Assembly (NCBI RefSeq): GCF_020866925.1
Contig: NZ_JAJGAK010000003.1
Span: 364,966 to 428,965 of the forward strand
Source: Noviluteimonas lactosilytica
Lineage (GTDB): Bacteria > Pseudomonadota > Gammaproteobacteria > Xanthomonadales > Xanthomonadaceae
Direction of reading: 5' to 3'
DNA: 64,000 nt
Numbering within the stretch: position 1 is the stretch's first letter; each line of letters opens with the position of its first letter. This document shows positions 57,701-64,000 of the stretch, in pieces. A model generated the notes under the pieces. The model was not told the DNA's origin. It ran no database searches and was given only the letters and a program-made list of their open reading frames with translations. Made by a program: the position numbers and the translations under genes.

Positions 57701-59351
57701 GGTGGCGGTGCTCGACCGCAACTTCCAGTTCGTGTCGGTCAATCCCGCCTTCAGCCGCATCAGCGGATACAACGAAGCCGACGTGCTGGGTCGTTCGTCG
57801 AGCCTGCTCGACAGCGCGCAGCACGATCCCGATTACTACCGCCAGGTGCGCGCGGAAGTCGAACGCAACGGCCGCTGGAGCGGCGAGATGTGGCAGCAGC
57901 GCAAGGACGGCGAAGAGTTCCTGTGCTGGATCGAAAGCAGCGCCGTGCTCGATGCCGCGGGCCAGCGCAGCCATTACGTCGCGGTGTTCACCGACATTAC
58001 CGACAAGAAGCGCGCCGAACAGGAACTGCGTTACCTCGCGAACTACGACACGCTGACGAGCCTCCCGAATCGCGCGTTGCTCTCCGAGCGCCTGTCGCGC
58101 GCGATCGTGCGTGCGCGCCGCCAGGAGAGCCGCATCGCGGTGCTGTTCCTCGACCTGGATCGGTTCAAGGACATCAACGATTCGCTCGGCCACGCCGCGG
58201 GCGATCGCATCCTGCGCGCCACCGCCGCGCGCCTGCAGCAGACGGTCGGCCCGCAGCACACGGTCGCGCGCCTGGGCGGCGACGAGTTCACGGTCGTGCT
58301 GGAAAATATCGACACGTCGGAAGAAGCGGAAAAGATCGCGCGCGAGATCATCACCTCGTTCGAGGCGCCGCTCGACATCGACGACCACCAGGACGTCGCG
58401 ATCACCCCGTCGATCGGCATCAGCCTGTATCCCGACAACGCGGCCGTGCCGACCGACCTGCTCAAGCACGCCGATACCGCGATGTACCAGGCGAAGGCCG
58501 CGGGACGTCGCATCTACATGCGCTACACCGAATCGATGGAGGTCTCGATCCGTCGCCGCGCGACGATCTCCGCCGCGCTGCGCAAGGTGCTGGACCGCAA
58601 CGAGTTGCGCCTGGTGTTCCAGCCGAAGCTGTCGCTGCCGCAGGCGCGCATCACCGGCGTCGAAGCGCTGCTGCGCTGGACCAGCCCGGAATACGGCGAG
58701 ATCCCGCCGACGCAGTTCATTCCGCTCGCGGAGGAAAGCGGCCTGATCCTCGAAATCGGCGAATGGGCGCTGCGCGAGGCCTGCCACACGCTCAAGCGCT
58801 GGCGCGCGAACGGGCTCGACCGCCTGACGATGGCGGTGAACGTCTCCGCGCTGCAGTTGCTGCGTGGCGACCTGCCGAGCGTCGTTTCGCGCGTGCTCGA
58901 AGACACCGGCGTGCCCGCCGAATTCCTCGAACTCGAACTCACCGAAAGCGTGGTCATGTCCAACGCCGCGCAGACCGCGGTGACGCTGCAGGCGATCCGC
59001 GACCTCGGCGTGCAGCTGGCGGTCGACGACTTCGGCACCGGCTACTCGTCGCTGGCCTACCTCAAGCGCCTGCCGATCACGACGCTGAAGATCGACAAGG
59101 AGTTCATCGGCGACCTGACCCGCGACGCCGACGACGAGGCGATCACCAGCACCGTCATCGCGATGGCGCACTCGCTGGGCTTGAACGTGGTGGCCGAGGG
59201 CGTGGAGGAAGAGGCGCAGGTGCTGTTCCTGCGTGCGCACCGCTGCGACGAGATCCAGGGCTACTGGCTCTCGCCCCCGCTGGATGCGCACCGCTGCCTG
59301 GGCCTGATCCGCACCTGGGCGCCGGACCTCAATGCCGCGGTCATGCCTTGA
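54768..59351 (+). CDS. Propeller-sensor GGDEF-EAL protein
   Basis: About 1527 aa; the start is uncertain (GTG 54768 or GTG 54696). After a signal-anchor, ~13 Reg_prop repeats of the LWVGTxxGLxRFD type (about residues 40-680) should fold into two periplasmic beta-propellers, followed by a Y_Y_Y domain (GNIRYRYRLEGFDPGWID). A membrane helix near 800-826 leads to two PAS domains, a GGDEF domain (GGDEF at 1170-1174, RLGGDEFTVVL) and an EAL domain (E1299-A-L, then DDFGTGYSSLAYLKRLP, AEGVEEE and QGYWLSPP). Both catalytic domains look intact, and the inhibitory I-site RxxD is absent. It should make or break cyclic-di-GMP in response to a periplasmic, probably carbohydrate-like, signal. No histidine kinase is present in the chain. 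Confidence 0.9.
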   Translation: MRLSNPRFLSARAGERAAVAIVTLLLAATALAGSVLARSAWAATRDYHFRVLGSEHGLAQNSVTAFAEDGDGFVWVGTQGGLHRYDGQRYQLFRHDPRDKASLPDSYVTAIAVEGRDALWVGTYSEFVARLDLHTGAIRRFTVDGGAAPAGSPRKQVLALLPVDGQLWVGTATGLLRFDPRTGRSVPLLQVDPRIVAPSPSQALVRDRDRAVWYASAAGLYRFGAGGGMERIAEGNTRALAFDRDGRLWVGKPDGLYRLRDDGRTLLRVWPREGAEGATDVRSIAQAPDRRLWISVFGDGIRRLDTNGEHVEALRESWMTGALPESTISKVMVDRGGTLWVGGVFRGPSVADPAGTRFRYLVGGRPIDFASGIAGNSVRSLLEDDARTWWLGTDNGTLYRADGEGGRLDDVPAFAEAFPNHPGAPPLRAMALTRGDAGQAWIATMRGLGMIDTDTGTIAQVSVPGYPNVALRSLARDDDGTLWLGSQLSGVLHFDPSSGRVRAYAPKSASPEPSTVHAVTIDRRHRVWAGTSDGLELLEPSTGRLRIFRHAPDQHASLAGNLVRAVLEASDGTVWVGSHSGLSRVRENGDKLDFDHPLDAALGARPVPVVFSIAESPQGLLWLGTDAGLMRFDPAHNQVRAYGLADGLQDLEFNGGAALRLRDGRLLFGGVRGLNMFDPRMVHDSRYMPPVRLLSARFGAGPAPEQDLAWHPDHLAVPADSAMLRLRVGALDYADTGNIRYRYRLEGFDPGWIDNGTQREITYTRIPPGNYTFLAQATNRDGVWNPEMLRLPVNVAPPAWRHPVALALYALAGLLLLGAIAWLVVQRRRQERDYFAQIEDREERLKLALWASGEMFWDYDLARGELRSMRSQDGDRPDIAVQSDVDQRHEIHEEDLARVIDRLRQHVRGETPLFLSEHRVRAPNGAWTWVRARGRVVERGADGRVVRVAGTARDITGSRAAERERRIASEVLRSMAEAVAVLDRNFQFVSVNPAFSRISGYNEADVLGRSSSLLDSAQHDPDYYRQVRAEVERNGRWSGEMWQQRKDGEEFLCWIESSAVLDAAGQRSHYVAVFTDITDKKRAEQELRYLANYDTLTSLPNRALLSERLSRAIVRARRQESRIAVLFLDLDRFKDINDSLGHAAGDRILRATAARLQQTVGPQHTVARLGGDEFTVVLENIDTSEEAEKIAREIITSFEAPLDIDDHQDVAITPSIGISLYPDNAAVPTDLLKHADTAMYQAKAAGRRIYMRYTESMEVSIRRRATISAALRKVLDRNELRLVFQPKLSLPQARITGVEALLRWTSPEYGEIPPTQFIPLAEESGLILEIGEWALREACHTLKRWRANGLDRLTMAVNVSALQLLRGDLPSVVSRVLEDTGVPAEFLELELTESVVMSNAAQTAVTLQAIRDLGVQLAVDDFGTGYSSLAYLKRLPITTLKIDKEFIGDLTRDADDEAITSTVIAMAHSLGLNVVAEGVEEEAQVLFLRAHRCDEIQGYWLSPPLDAHRCLGLIRTWAPDLNAAVMP

Positions 59352-59382
59352 CCGCCCCGGACCCGCTGCCTAACCTCAGCAA

Positions 59383-59604
59383 ATGGATCCGGCCGACACC
59401 CTCGCCCAGCTGCAGGCCCTGGCCGCGCGCATCGACCAGCTCGCCGCGCTCGCGCAGCGACTGACCGACGAAAACCGCAGCCTGCGCCAGCAGCAGGAAC
59501 AACTCGCCGGCGAACGCGCGCAACTGCTCGCCAAGAACGAGCAGGCGCGTTCGCGCGTGGAAGCGATGATCACGCGACTGAAGTCGCTGGAGCAGCACAC
59601 TTGA
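59383..59604 (+). CDS. TIGR02449-family coiled-coil protein
   Basis: 73 aa. It is a single coiled coil: LQALAARIDQLAALAQRL, then ENRSLRQQQEQLAGERAQLLAKNEQARSRVEAMITRLKSLEQ. This is the short protein found just before zapA in many gammaproteobacteria, annotated as TIGR02449 and similar in form to ZapB. Its stop overlaps the TTG start of zapA (TTGA), so the two are coupled. A role alongside ZapA at the division ring is inferred only from position and shape. Confidence 0.85.
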   Translation: MDPADTLAQLQALAARIDQLAALAQRLTDENRSLRQQQEQLAGERAQLLAKNEQARSRVEAMITRLKSLEQHT

Positions 59605-59909
59605 ACAAGCCCGCGAGCGAGCCGGTCACCGTGCGCATCCTCGACCGCGAGTACACGGTGGGTTGCGAGCCGGACGAACGCGACGGTTTGATGGCGGCGG
59701 CGAAGATCCTCGACGCGAAGATGCGCGAAGTGCGCGGCGGCAACCGCATGGCCGGCGTCGATCGCATCGCGGTGCTCGCCGCGCTCAACCTTGCGCACGA
59801 GCTGCAGCAATCGCGCAGCGACACCGAGCGACGCGAACGCGATCTGTCGCGCACCGTGGGCGCGATGCAGCGCAGGCTCGACGATTTGTTCGACACGCCG
59901 CCGGCGTGA
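59601..59909 (+). CDS. zapA: Cell division protein ZapA
   Basis: 102 aa from a TTG start at 59601 that overlaps the previous stop. Typical features are EPVTVRILDREYTVGCEPDERDGLMAAAKILDAKMREVR, GVDRIAVLAALNLAHELQ and a C-terminal coiled coil. ZapA bundles FtsZ filaments at midcell. The three-part order TIGR02449-zapA-6S RNA-cyclo-ligase is the conserved gammaproteobacterial arrangement. Confidence 0.93.
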   Translation: MNKPASEPVTVRILDREYTVGCEPDERDGLMAAAKILDAKMREVRGGNRMAGVDRIAVLAALNLAHELQQSRSDTERRERDLSRTVGAMQRRLDDLFDTPPA

Positions 59910-59968
59910 CGTCGCGCACGCATCGCGTGCACAGCTGAATCCACGCCATGCTTCGACCGACGAACGGA

Positions 59969-59997
59969 CTTTCGTGTTTGGGCACCGGCGCTATACT
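59969..59997 (+). promoter_or_regulatory. Promoter of the 6S RNA gene
   Basis: A TATACT -10 box at 59992-59997 follows a weak -35-like CTTTCG at 59969-59974 with 17 bases between. It places the transcription start near 60004, at the 5' arm of the 6S stem. Confidence 0.65.
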
Positions 59998-60003
59998 GCG
60001 CCT

Positions 60004-60190
60004 CGCGTCCTCTGCTGTGTCGACGGCGCGCGCAAACATTCGCCTTGTCCCTTACAGACGACCATGGGGATGCAGCGGAGACCGGGTGTGCAGGTCCGCC
60101 ACGAGCGGGAAGCCCGAAGGTCGCCAAGCATTCCCACTTGAACCCCGGGTTCAAGGTCGTTTCGCGCGCATCGCCACGGCGGAGGATGTT
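60004..60190 (+). ncRNA. ssrS: 6S RNA
   Basis: The RNA lies between zapA and the 5-formyl-THF cyclo-ligase gene, its standard place. The outer stem pairs GTCCTCTGCTGT (from ~60007) with ACGGCGGAGGAT (to ~60188). The hallmark 3'-arm hairpin CTTGAACCCCGGGTTCAAGG is at about 60138-60157, matching CTTGAACCAAGGGTTCAAGG in E. coli. The internal bubble imitates an open promoter and sequesters the housekeeping sigma RNA polymerase in stationary phase. Seven Ts follow at 60189-60195. End points are approximate. Confidence 0.88.
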
Positions 60191-60198
60191 TTTTTCCA

Positions 60199-60831
60199 AT
60201 GACGCCTCCGCGCAGTTCCACTCCACGCGATCCCTCTCCGCGCGACGCGCTGCGTCGCGAACTGCGTGAACGTCGCCGCGCGATCCTCGCACCCGCGCGC
60301 ATCGCCGCCGCCGAGTCCATCGCTTCGCGCCTCCTCGCCCTGCCCTTCGCGCCGACGTCCGGTTACGTCGCCGGTTACTGGGCCATGGATGGCGAGATCG
60401 CGTTGTCGTCGTGGCAGGTGCGCTTGCCGCGCGAATGCATCTACTGCCTGCCCGTGCTGCATGAAGACGGTCGCCTGCGTTTCGCGCCCTGGCGCGGCGG
60501 CGCGCCGCTGGTGGGCAATCGCCACGGGATTCCCGAGCCCGACGTGCCTGTCGACGCGCTGCTTCCTGCAGAGTCGATGTCGCTCGTGGTCGCGCCCCTG
60601 GTCGGCTTCGACATGCGCGGCCATCGCCTCGGCATGGGAGGGGGCTGGTACGATCGCACCTTCGCGTTCCGTCGCGATCGCGCCGCGCCGCCCGTGCTGG
60701 TCGGCGCCGCGTTCGACGCGCAGCACGTCGAGACCGTGTCGCCGCAACCGTGGGACATGCCACTCGACGCGCTGTGCACCGAGAGCGGCACGCACCTGTT
60801 TTCAAACGATATCGATCCGACGACAGCGTGA
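60199..60831 (+). CDS. fau: 5-formyltetrahydrofolate cyclo-ligase
   Basis: 210 aa. It converts 5-formyl-THF to 5,10-methenyl-THF with ATP. Family blocks are RDALRRELRERRRAI, GYVAGYWAMDGEIAL, and VAPLVGFDMRGHRLGMGGGWYDRTFA, the last holding the GMGGGxYDR nucleotide site. In E. coli the same gene (ygfA) is processed from the 6S RNA transcript, and the four bases between the T-run and this ATG suggest the same here. Confidence 0.93.
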   Translation: MTPPRSSTPRDPSPRDALRRELRERRRAILAPARIAAAESIASRLLALPFAPTSGYVAGYWAMDGEIALSSWQVRLPRECIYCLPVLHEDGRLRFAPWRGGAPLVGNRHGIPEPDVPVDALLPAESMSLVVAPLVGFDMRGHRLGMGGGWYDRTFAFRRDRAAPPVLVGAAFDAQHVETVSPQPWDMPLDALCTESGTHLFSNDIDPTTA

Positions 60832-60838
60832 CTGCGAC

Positions 60839-61315
60839 ATGAGCCCTCCGCGCCGCTACTGGCTGATGAAGACCGAGCCGGACACGTTCTCGATCGACGA
60901 CCTGCAACGCGTCGGCACCGAACCCTGGAACGGCGTGCGCAATTACCAGGCGCGCAACCACATGCGCGCGATGCGGCCGGGCGACGGCGTGTTCCTCTAT
61001 CACTCGAGTTGCGCGGTGCCGGGCATCGCGGGGCTCGCGACGGTGGCGAGCGAGGCGTATCCGGATCCCACGCAGTTCGACAGGAAGTCGGACTACTTCG
61101 ACGAGAAGAGCACGCGCGAGGATCCGCGCTGGTCGCTGGTCGACGTGAAGTTCGATCGCAAGCTCGCGCAGCCGATCACGCTGGAAGAGATCAAGGCGCA
61201 CGCCGAAGACTTCGGCGAGGAATTCCCGCTGATCCGTCGCGGCAATCGCCTCTCGGTGCTGCCGGTCACCGCCGCGCAGTGGAAACAACTCCTGAAACTG
61301 GAAAAACGCGCATGA
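60839..61315 (+). CDS. EVE domain protein
   Basis: 158 aa, a single EVE (PUA-like) domain. Family blocks are [55 protein letters not shown], and [25 protein letters not shown] domains bind modified bases in DNA or RNA; the substrate here is unknown. The stop overlaps the rpiA start (ATGA). A gene of this type next to fau and rpiA is common in the group, so a housekeeping role is more likely than a defence role. Confidence 0.9.
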   Translation: MSPPRRYWLMKTEPDTFSIDDLQRVGTEPWNGVRNYQARNHMRAMRPGDGVFLYHSSCAVPGIAGLATVASEAYPDPTQFDRKSDYFDEKSTREDPRWSLVDVKFDRKLAQPITLEEIKAHAEDFGEEFPLIRRGNRLSVLPVTAAQWKQLLKLEKRA

Positions 61316-61959
61316 GCGAAGCCAAGCGCCTGGCCGGCGAGAAGGCGATCGATTACGTCGAGGACGGCATGATCGTCGGCGTCGGTACCGGATCGACCGT
61401 GGCGTACTTCATCGATGCGCTCGCGCGCATCAAGGACCGCCTCGCCGGCACGGTGTCGAGTTCGGAACAGAGCACGCAACGCCTGCGCGCGCACGGGATC
61501 GAGGTGCTCGATCTCAATGCGACCGGGCCGTTGTCGCTGTACGTCGACGGCGCCGACGAATGCGATCCGCATCGGCGCCTGATCAAGGGCGGCGGCGCGG
61601 CGCTCACGCGCGAGAAGATCATCGCCGAGGCGAGTGCGAAGTTCATCTGCATCGTCGATCCGGCCAAGCGCGTCGACGTGCTCGGCAAGTTTCCGCTCCC
61701 GGTCGAAGTGATCCCGATGGCGCGCAGCCTGGTCGCGCGCGAGATCCTCAAGCTCACCGGCGGGCAGCCGGTGTGGCGCGACGGCGTGGTCACCGACAAC
61801 GGCAACTGGGTGCTCGACGTGCATGGGTTGTCGATCATCGATCCGGTGGGCATGGAAACCGCGTTGAACCAGATCCCGGGCGTGGTGAGCGTGGGGCTGT
61901 TCGCGCGTCGTCCGGCGGACGTGGTGATCGTCGGCGGCGAGCCGCCGCTGGTGCTCTGA
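61312..61959 (+). CDS. rpiA: Ribose-5-phosphate isomerase A
   Basis: 215 aa. It interconverts ribose 5-phosphate and ribulose 5-phosphate. Family blocks are [61 protein letters not shown] (active-site Asp and Lys) and [12 protein letters not shown]. It ends the fau-EVE-rpiA run and works with the transketolase in this window. The ATG at 61312 overlaps the EVE gene stop by four bases. Confidence 0.96.
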   Translation: MSEAKRLAGEKAIDYVEDGMIVGVGTGSTVAYFIDALARIKDRLAGTVSSSEQSTQRLRAHGIEVLDLNATGPLSLYVDGADECDPHRRLIKGGGAALTREKIIAEASAKFICIVDPAKRVDVLGKFPLPVEVIPMARSLVAREILKLTGGQPVWRDGVVTDNGNWVLDVHGLSIIDPVGMETALNQIPGVVSVGLFARRPADVVIVGGEPPLVL

Positions 61960-62031
61960 TTTAGCGCAACTCATTGATTCATCTAGTGGAACGGCGGTCG
62001 CTACCGCCGCTTCCACTTCGCTGCGTCGGTG

Positions 62032-62047
62032 TTAGTATTGATACTAA
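62032..62047. promoter_or_regulatory. LexA (SOS) operator upstream of imuA
   Basis: TTAGTATTGATACTAA is a perfect 6-4-6 palindrome matching the xanthomonad LexA box (TTAGTA-N4-TACTAA). It is 61 bases before the imuA ATG, and GATACT inside it can serve as the -10. LexA repression and DNA-damage induction of imuAB are therefore expected. Confidence 0.85.
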
Positions 62048-62108
62048 CCATGCGACGCTTCTCTTCCTATCTCAGCATTTCTCCCGCGTTCGCAGCGCGG
62101 CGTCGCGC

Positions 62109-62741
62109 ATGAGCGCGGTCGTCGCCCTCGATGGCCTGCTGGCCTCGCGTCGCCTGTGGCGCGGGCAGCCCGCGACGCAGGCGCCCGCCGATGCGATCGC
62201 CACCGGCTGGGCCGCGTTCGATGCGGTGCTGCCCGGCGGCGGCTGGCCGACCGCGGCGCTCAGCGAAATCCTGTTGCCCGCCGACGGCGTCGGCGAACTG
62301 CGCCTGGTGTGGCCCGCGCTCGCACGATTGAGCCAGGGCGACGGCGTCATCGCGATCGTCGCGCCGCCGTATCGCGCACATGCGCCGGCGTGGCAGGCCG
62401 CGGGGCTGTGCCACGAATCGCTGCAGGTCATCGACGCCAATCCGCGCGATGCGTTGTGGGCGGCCGAGCAATGCCTGCGCTCCGGTGCGTGCGCCGCGGT
62501 GTTGTGCTGGCCGCACAAGGCCGACGATCGTGCATTGCGTCGCCTGCAGGTCGCCGCGGAAACCGGACGCACGCCGGGGTTCGTTTTTCGCGACGCGCAT
62601 GCGGCGCTCAATCCGTCGCCCGCGCCCTTGCGCATCGCGATCGAAACCGCGCCGCATCGCCTGCGCGTGCTCAAGTGTCGCGGTGCATTGGTGCCGCCGG
62701 CGCCGCTGCCCTTCCCCGCGACGACCGCGACGGCGGGATGA
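62109..62741 (+). CDS. imuA: ImuA, SOS mutagenesis cassette protein (RecA/SulA-like)
   Basis: 210 aa from the ATG at 62109. It is a RecA-fold-like accessory of the mutasome that also includes ImuB and DnaE2. Blocks are LLASRRLWRG, AIATGWAAFDAVLPGGGWPTAALSEIL (a RecA/SulA-like opening), VIAIVAPPYRAHAPAW and DDRALRRLQVAAETGRTPGFVFR. There is no complete Walker A motif. It follows a LexA box and is followed nine bases later by imuB, the usual lexA-controlled order (imuA-imuB-dnaE2). Confidence 0.9.
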   Translation: MSAVVALDGLLASRRLWRGQPATQAPADAIATGWAAFDAVLPGGGWPTAALSEILLPADGVGELRLVWPALARLSQGDGVIAIVAPPYRAHAPAWQAAGLCHESLQVIDANPRDALWAAEQCLRSGACAAVLCWPHKADDRALRRLQVAAETGRTPGFVFRDAHAALNPSPAPLRIAIETAPHRLRVLKCRGALVPPAPLPFPATTATAG

Positions 62742-62750
62742 GGCTGCGCC

Positions 62751-64000
62751 ATGCAATGGGCTTGCGTGTTGTTGCCGCAATTGGCGATGGACGGTGTCCT
62801 TCGTCGACGTGATGTCGCCGTCCATGGCGCGGCGGAAGATGCGGCGATCGCGCTCGTCGAAGGACCGATGCAGCGGCGCACGTTGCATTCGGTGACGCCG
62901 GCGGCGCGTGCGCTCGGCCTGAAACCCGGTTTGTCGCTCGCGGCCGCGCAGGCGTTGAGCACGCGCTTCGAAGCGATTCCCTACGATGCCGACGACGTCG
63001 AACGCTGGCGCGCGCTGCTCGCGGCGTGGGCGTATCGGTTCAGTTCGCAGGTGAGCACCGAGTTTCCGCATGCCTTGTTGCTCGAAGTCGGGCACAGCCT
63101 GCGTTTGTTCGGGCCGTGGCCGCGATTGGAAGCGCGGTTGCGCGAGGAACTGCACGCGCTCGGGTTTCGTCATCGCATCGTCGCCGCACCGAATCCGCAC
63201 GCGGCGCGCGTGCTCGCCAACGTGCACGACGGCCTCGCGGTCGACGAGAACGCACTGCGCAATGCGCTCGGCCAGTTGCCGCTGGAACGCAGCGGGTTGC
63301 CGCAGCAGGTGGCGTTCTCGCTGTCGCGCATGGGCCTGCGCAAGTTGCGGCAGGTGTTCGCGTTGCCGCGCGACGCGATCGCGCGTCGGTTTCCGAAGTC
63401 GGTACTCGAACACCTCGATGCGATCCGAGGCGAGCTCGCCGCGCCGTTGCAGTGTTACCAGCCGCCGCAGCATTTCGAAGGACGCATCGAATTCGACAGC
63501 GAGGTCGAGTCGAGCCAGGCCTTGTTGTTTCCGTTGCGTCGGCTTTCGCAGGATCTCGCGGCGTTCCTCGCGGGGCGCGACGGCGGCGTGCAGCGCTACA
63601 CGCTCGTGCTCGAGCACGAACGCTGTGCCGACAGCGAAGTGGAGGTCGGCCTGCTCACGCCGCAACGCGAGGCGAACATGTTGTTCGAACTCGGGCGCGG
63701 TCGCCTGGAGCAGGCGCGATTGCCGGCGCCGGTGCGCGGTTTTCGCCTGGTGGCGCGCGAGTTGCCGCCGTTCGTGCCGGCTGCGCGCGATCTGTTCGAA
63801 ACGCGCGCGCAACAGGACGTGCCGTGGCCGCAGTTGCGCGAGCGCCTGCGTGCGCGCCTGGGCGACGACGCGGTGCATGGCATCGGGCATTCGCCGGAAC
63901 ATCGGCCGGAGCGCGTGTCGATGACGGGCAAACCTTCGCCGGATGCGCGTCCCCGTCCCGGTTGGTTGCTGCCGCACGTGTTGCCGCTGCGCGATCATGC
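62751..64000 (+). CDS. imuB: ImuB, Y-family polymerase homologue (partial, right edge)
   Basis: The first ~416 codons are present and no stop is reached. The Y-family fold is recognisable (TPAARALGLKPGLSLAAAQAL, AYRFSSQVSTEFPHALLLEVGHSLRLFG, ALPRDAIARRFPKSVLEHLDAIRG), but the catalytic acids are missing: the DMDxFxA position reads LPQLAMDGV and the second-motif position reads LLEVGHSLRLFG. This is normal for ImuB, which recruits ImuA, DnaE2 and the sliding clamp instead of polymerising. The rest of the gene and dnaE2 should lie right of the window. Confidence 0.92.
   Translation, partial: MQWACVLLPQLAMDGVLRRRDVAVHGAAEDAAIALVEGPMQRRTLHSVTPAARALGLKPGLSLAAAQALSTRFEAIPYDADDVERWRALLAAWAYRFSSQVSTEFPHALLLEVGHSLRLFGPWPRLEARLREELHALGFRHRIVAAPNPHAARVLANVHDGLAVDENALRNALGQLPLERSGLPQQVAFSLSRMGLRKLRQVFALPRDAIARRFPKSVLEHLDAIRGELAAPLQCYQPPQHFEGRIEFDSEVESSQALLFPLRRLSQDLAAFLAGRDGGVQRYTLVLEHERCADSEVEVGLLTPQREANMLFELGRGRLEQARLPAPVRGFRLVARELPPFVPAARDLFETRAQQDVPWPQLRERLRARLGDDAVHGIGHSPEHRPERVSMTGKPSPDARPRPGWLLPHVLPLRDH

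Noticed and set aside
54504-59291. Very long minus-strand open frame opposite the GGDEF-EAL gene (~1600 codons)
   Set aside because: Composition is Arg/Ala/His-rich without known domains; such antisense frames are common in GC-rich DNA. The plus-strand frame has full domains.
62050-62112. 20-codon ORF between the LexA box and imuA, with its TGA overlapping the imuA ATG
   Set aside because: Its ATG is two bases after the LexA box. If the box covers the -10, transcription starts at or after this ATG, so it is probably not translated. A mapped transcription start further upstream would reopen the case.

Overview
The window is 64 kb of very GC-rich (roughly two-thirds or more G+C), gene-dense bacterial chromosome. 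Gene content and order point to the Xanthomonadaceae/Lysobacteraceae (a Lysobacter-like gammaproteobacterium): pilMNOPQ divergent from a class A penicillin-binding protein, rpoZ-spoT-ridA-recG, zapA-6S RNA-5-formyl-THF cyclo-ligase, a tkt/gap/pgk/pyk group, and an imuA-imuB cassette behind a TTAGTA-N4-TACTAA LexA box. No tRNA, rRNA, CRISPR array, insertion sequence or complete prophage was seen. No gene-free stretch exceeds about 300 bases; the longest are 37263-37495, the pilM/mrcA divergent gap (31985-32214) and 48369-48561.

Layout. 1-2354: a tandem family of four small secreted proteins with a TonB-C-like core, one cut by the left edge. 2481-18632: central carbon genes pyk, pgk, gapA and tkt, all on the minus strand but separated by a GNAT acetyltransferase, a Sel1-type repeat protein, a DUF3857-transglutaminase protein, a diguanylate cyclase, an S1/P1-type nuclease, a persulfide-dioxygenase-like metallohydrolase with a TauE/SafE exporter, and an orphan ORF of odd composition. 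18716-26897: a dicarboxylate symporter, then the MoxR-DUF58-DUF4381-VWA-VWA/TPR-BatD aerotolerance-type operon. 27014-34716: the type IV pilus alignment and secretin operon pilMNOPQ and the divergent mrcA. 34803-41562: a conserved unknown, citrate synthase, type B ribosomal protein L31, an orphan MuF-C/PBECR-like nuclease-domain protein, nucleoside hydrolase, RecG and RidA. 41610-48368: SpoT, omega subunit, guanylate kinase, YicC, RNase PH, RdgB and HemW. 48562-54654: DUF1631 plus PilZ, PepQ, PepP and a YgfB-family protein. 54768-59351: a 1.5-kaa beta-propeller/PAS/GGDEF/EAL protein. 59383-61959: TIGR02449 protein, ZapA, 6S RNA, formyl-THF cyclo-ligase, EVE protein and ribose-5-phosphate isomerase. 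62032-64000: LexA box, imuA and the start of imuB.

The genes are mostly housekeeping: lower glycolysis and the pentose phosphate pathway, ppGpp metabolism and nucleotide-pool cleaning, pilus assembly and wall synthesis. Cyclic-di-GMP appears three times (a GGDEF protein, a GGDEF-EAL protein and a PilZ protein). The least explained parts are the four-member secreted family at the left edge, the orphan ORF and large nested inverted repeat near 16 kb, the PBECR-like orphan near 37.8 kb, the PilN tail with a calcium-loop-like motif, and the degenerate metal site in the VWA/TPR protein.
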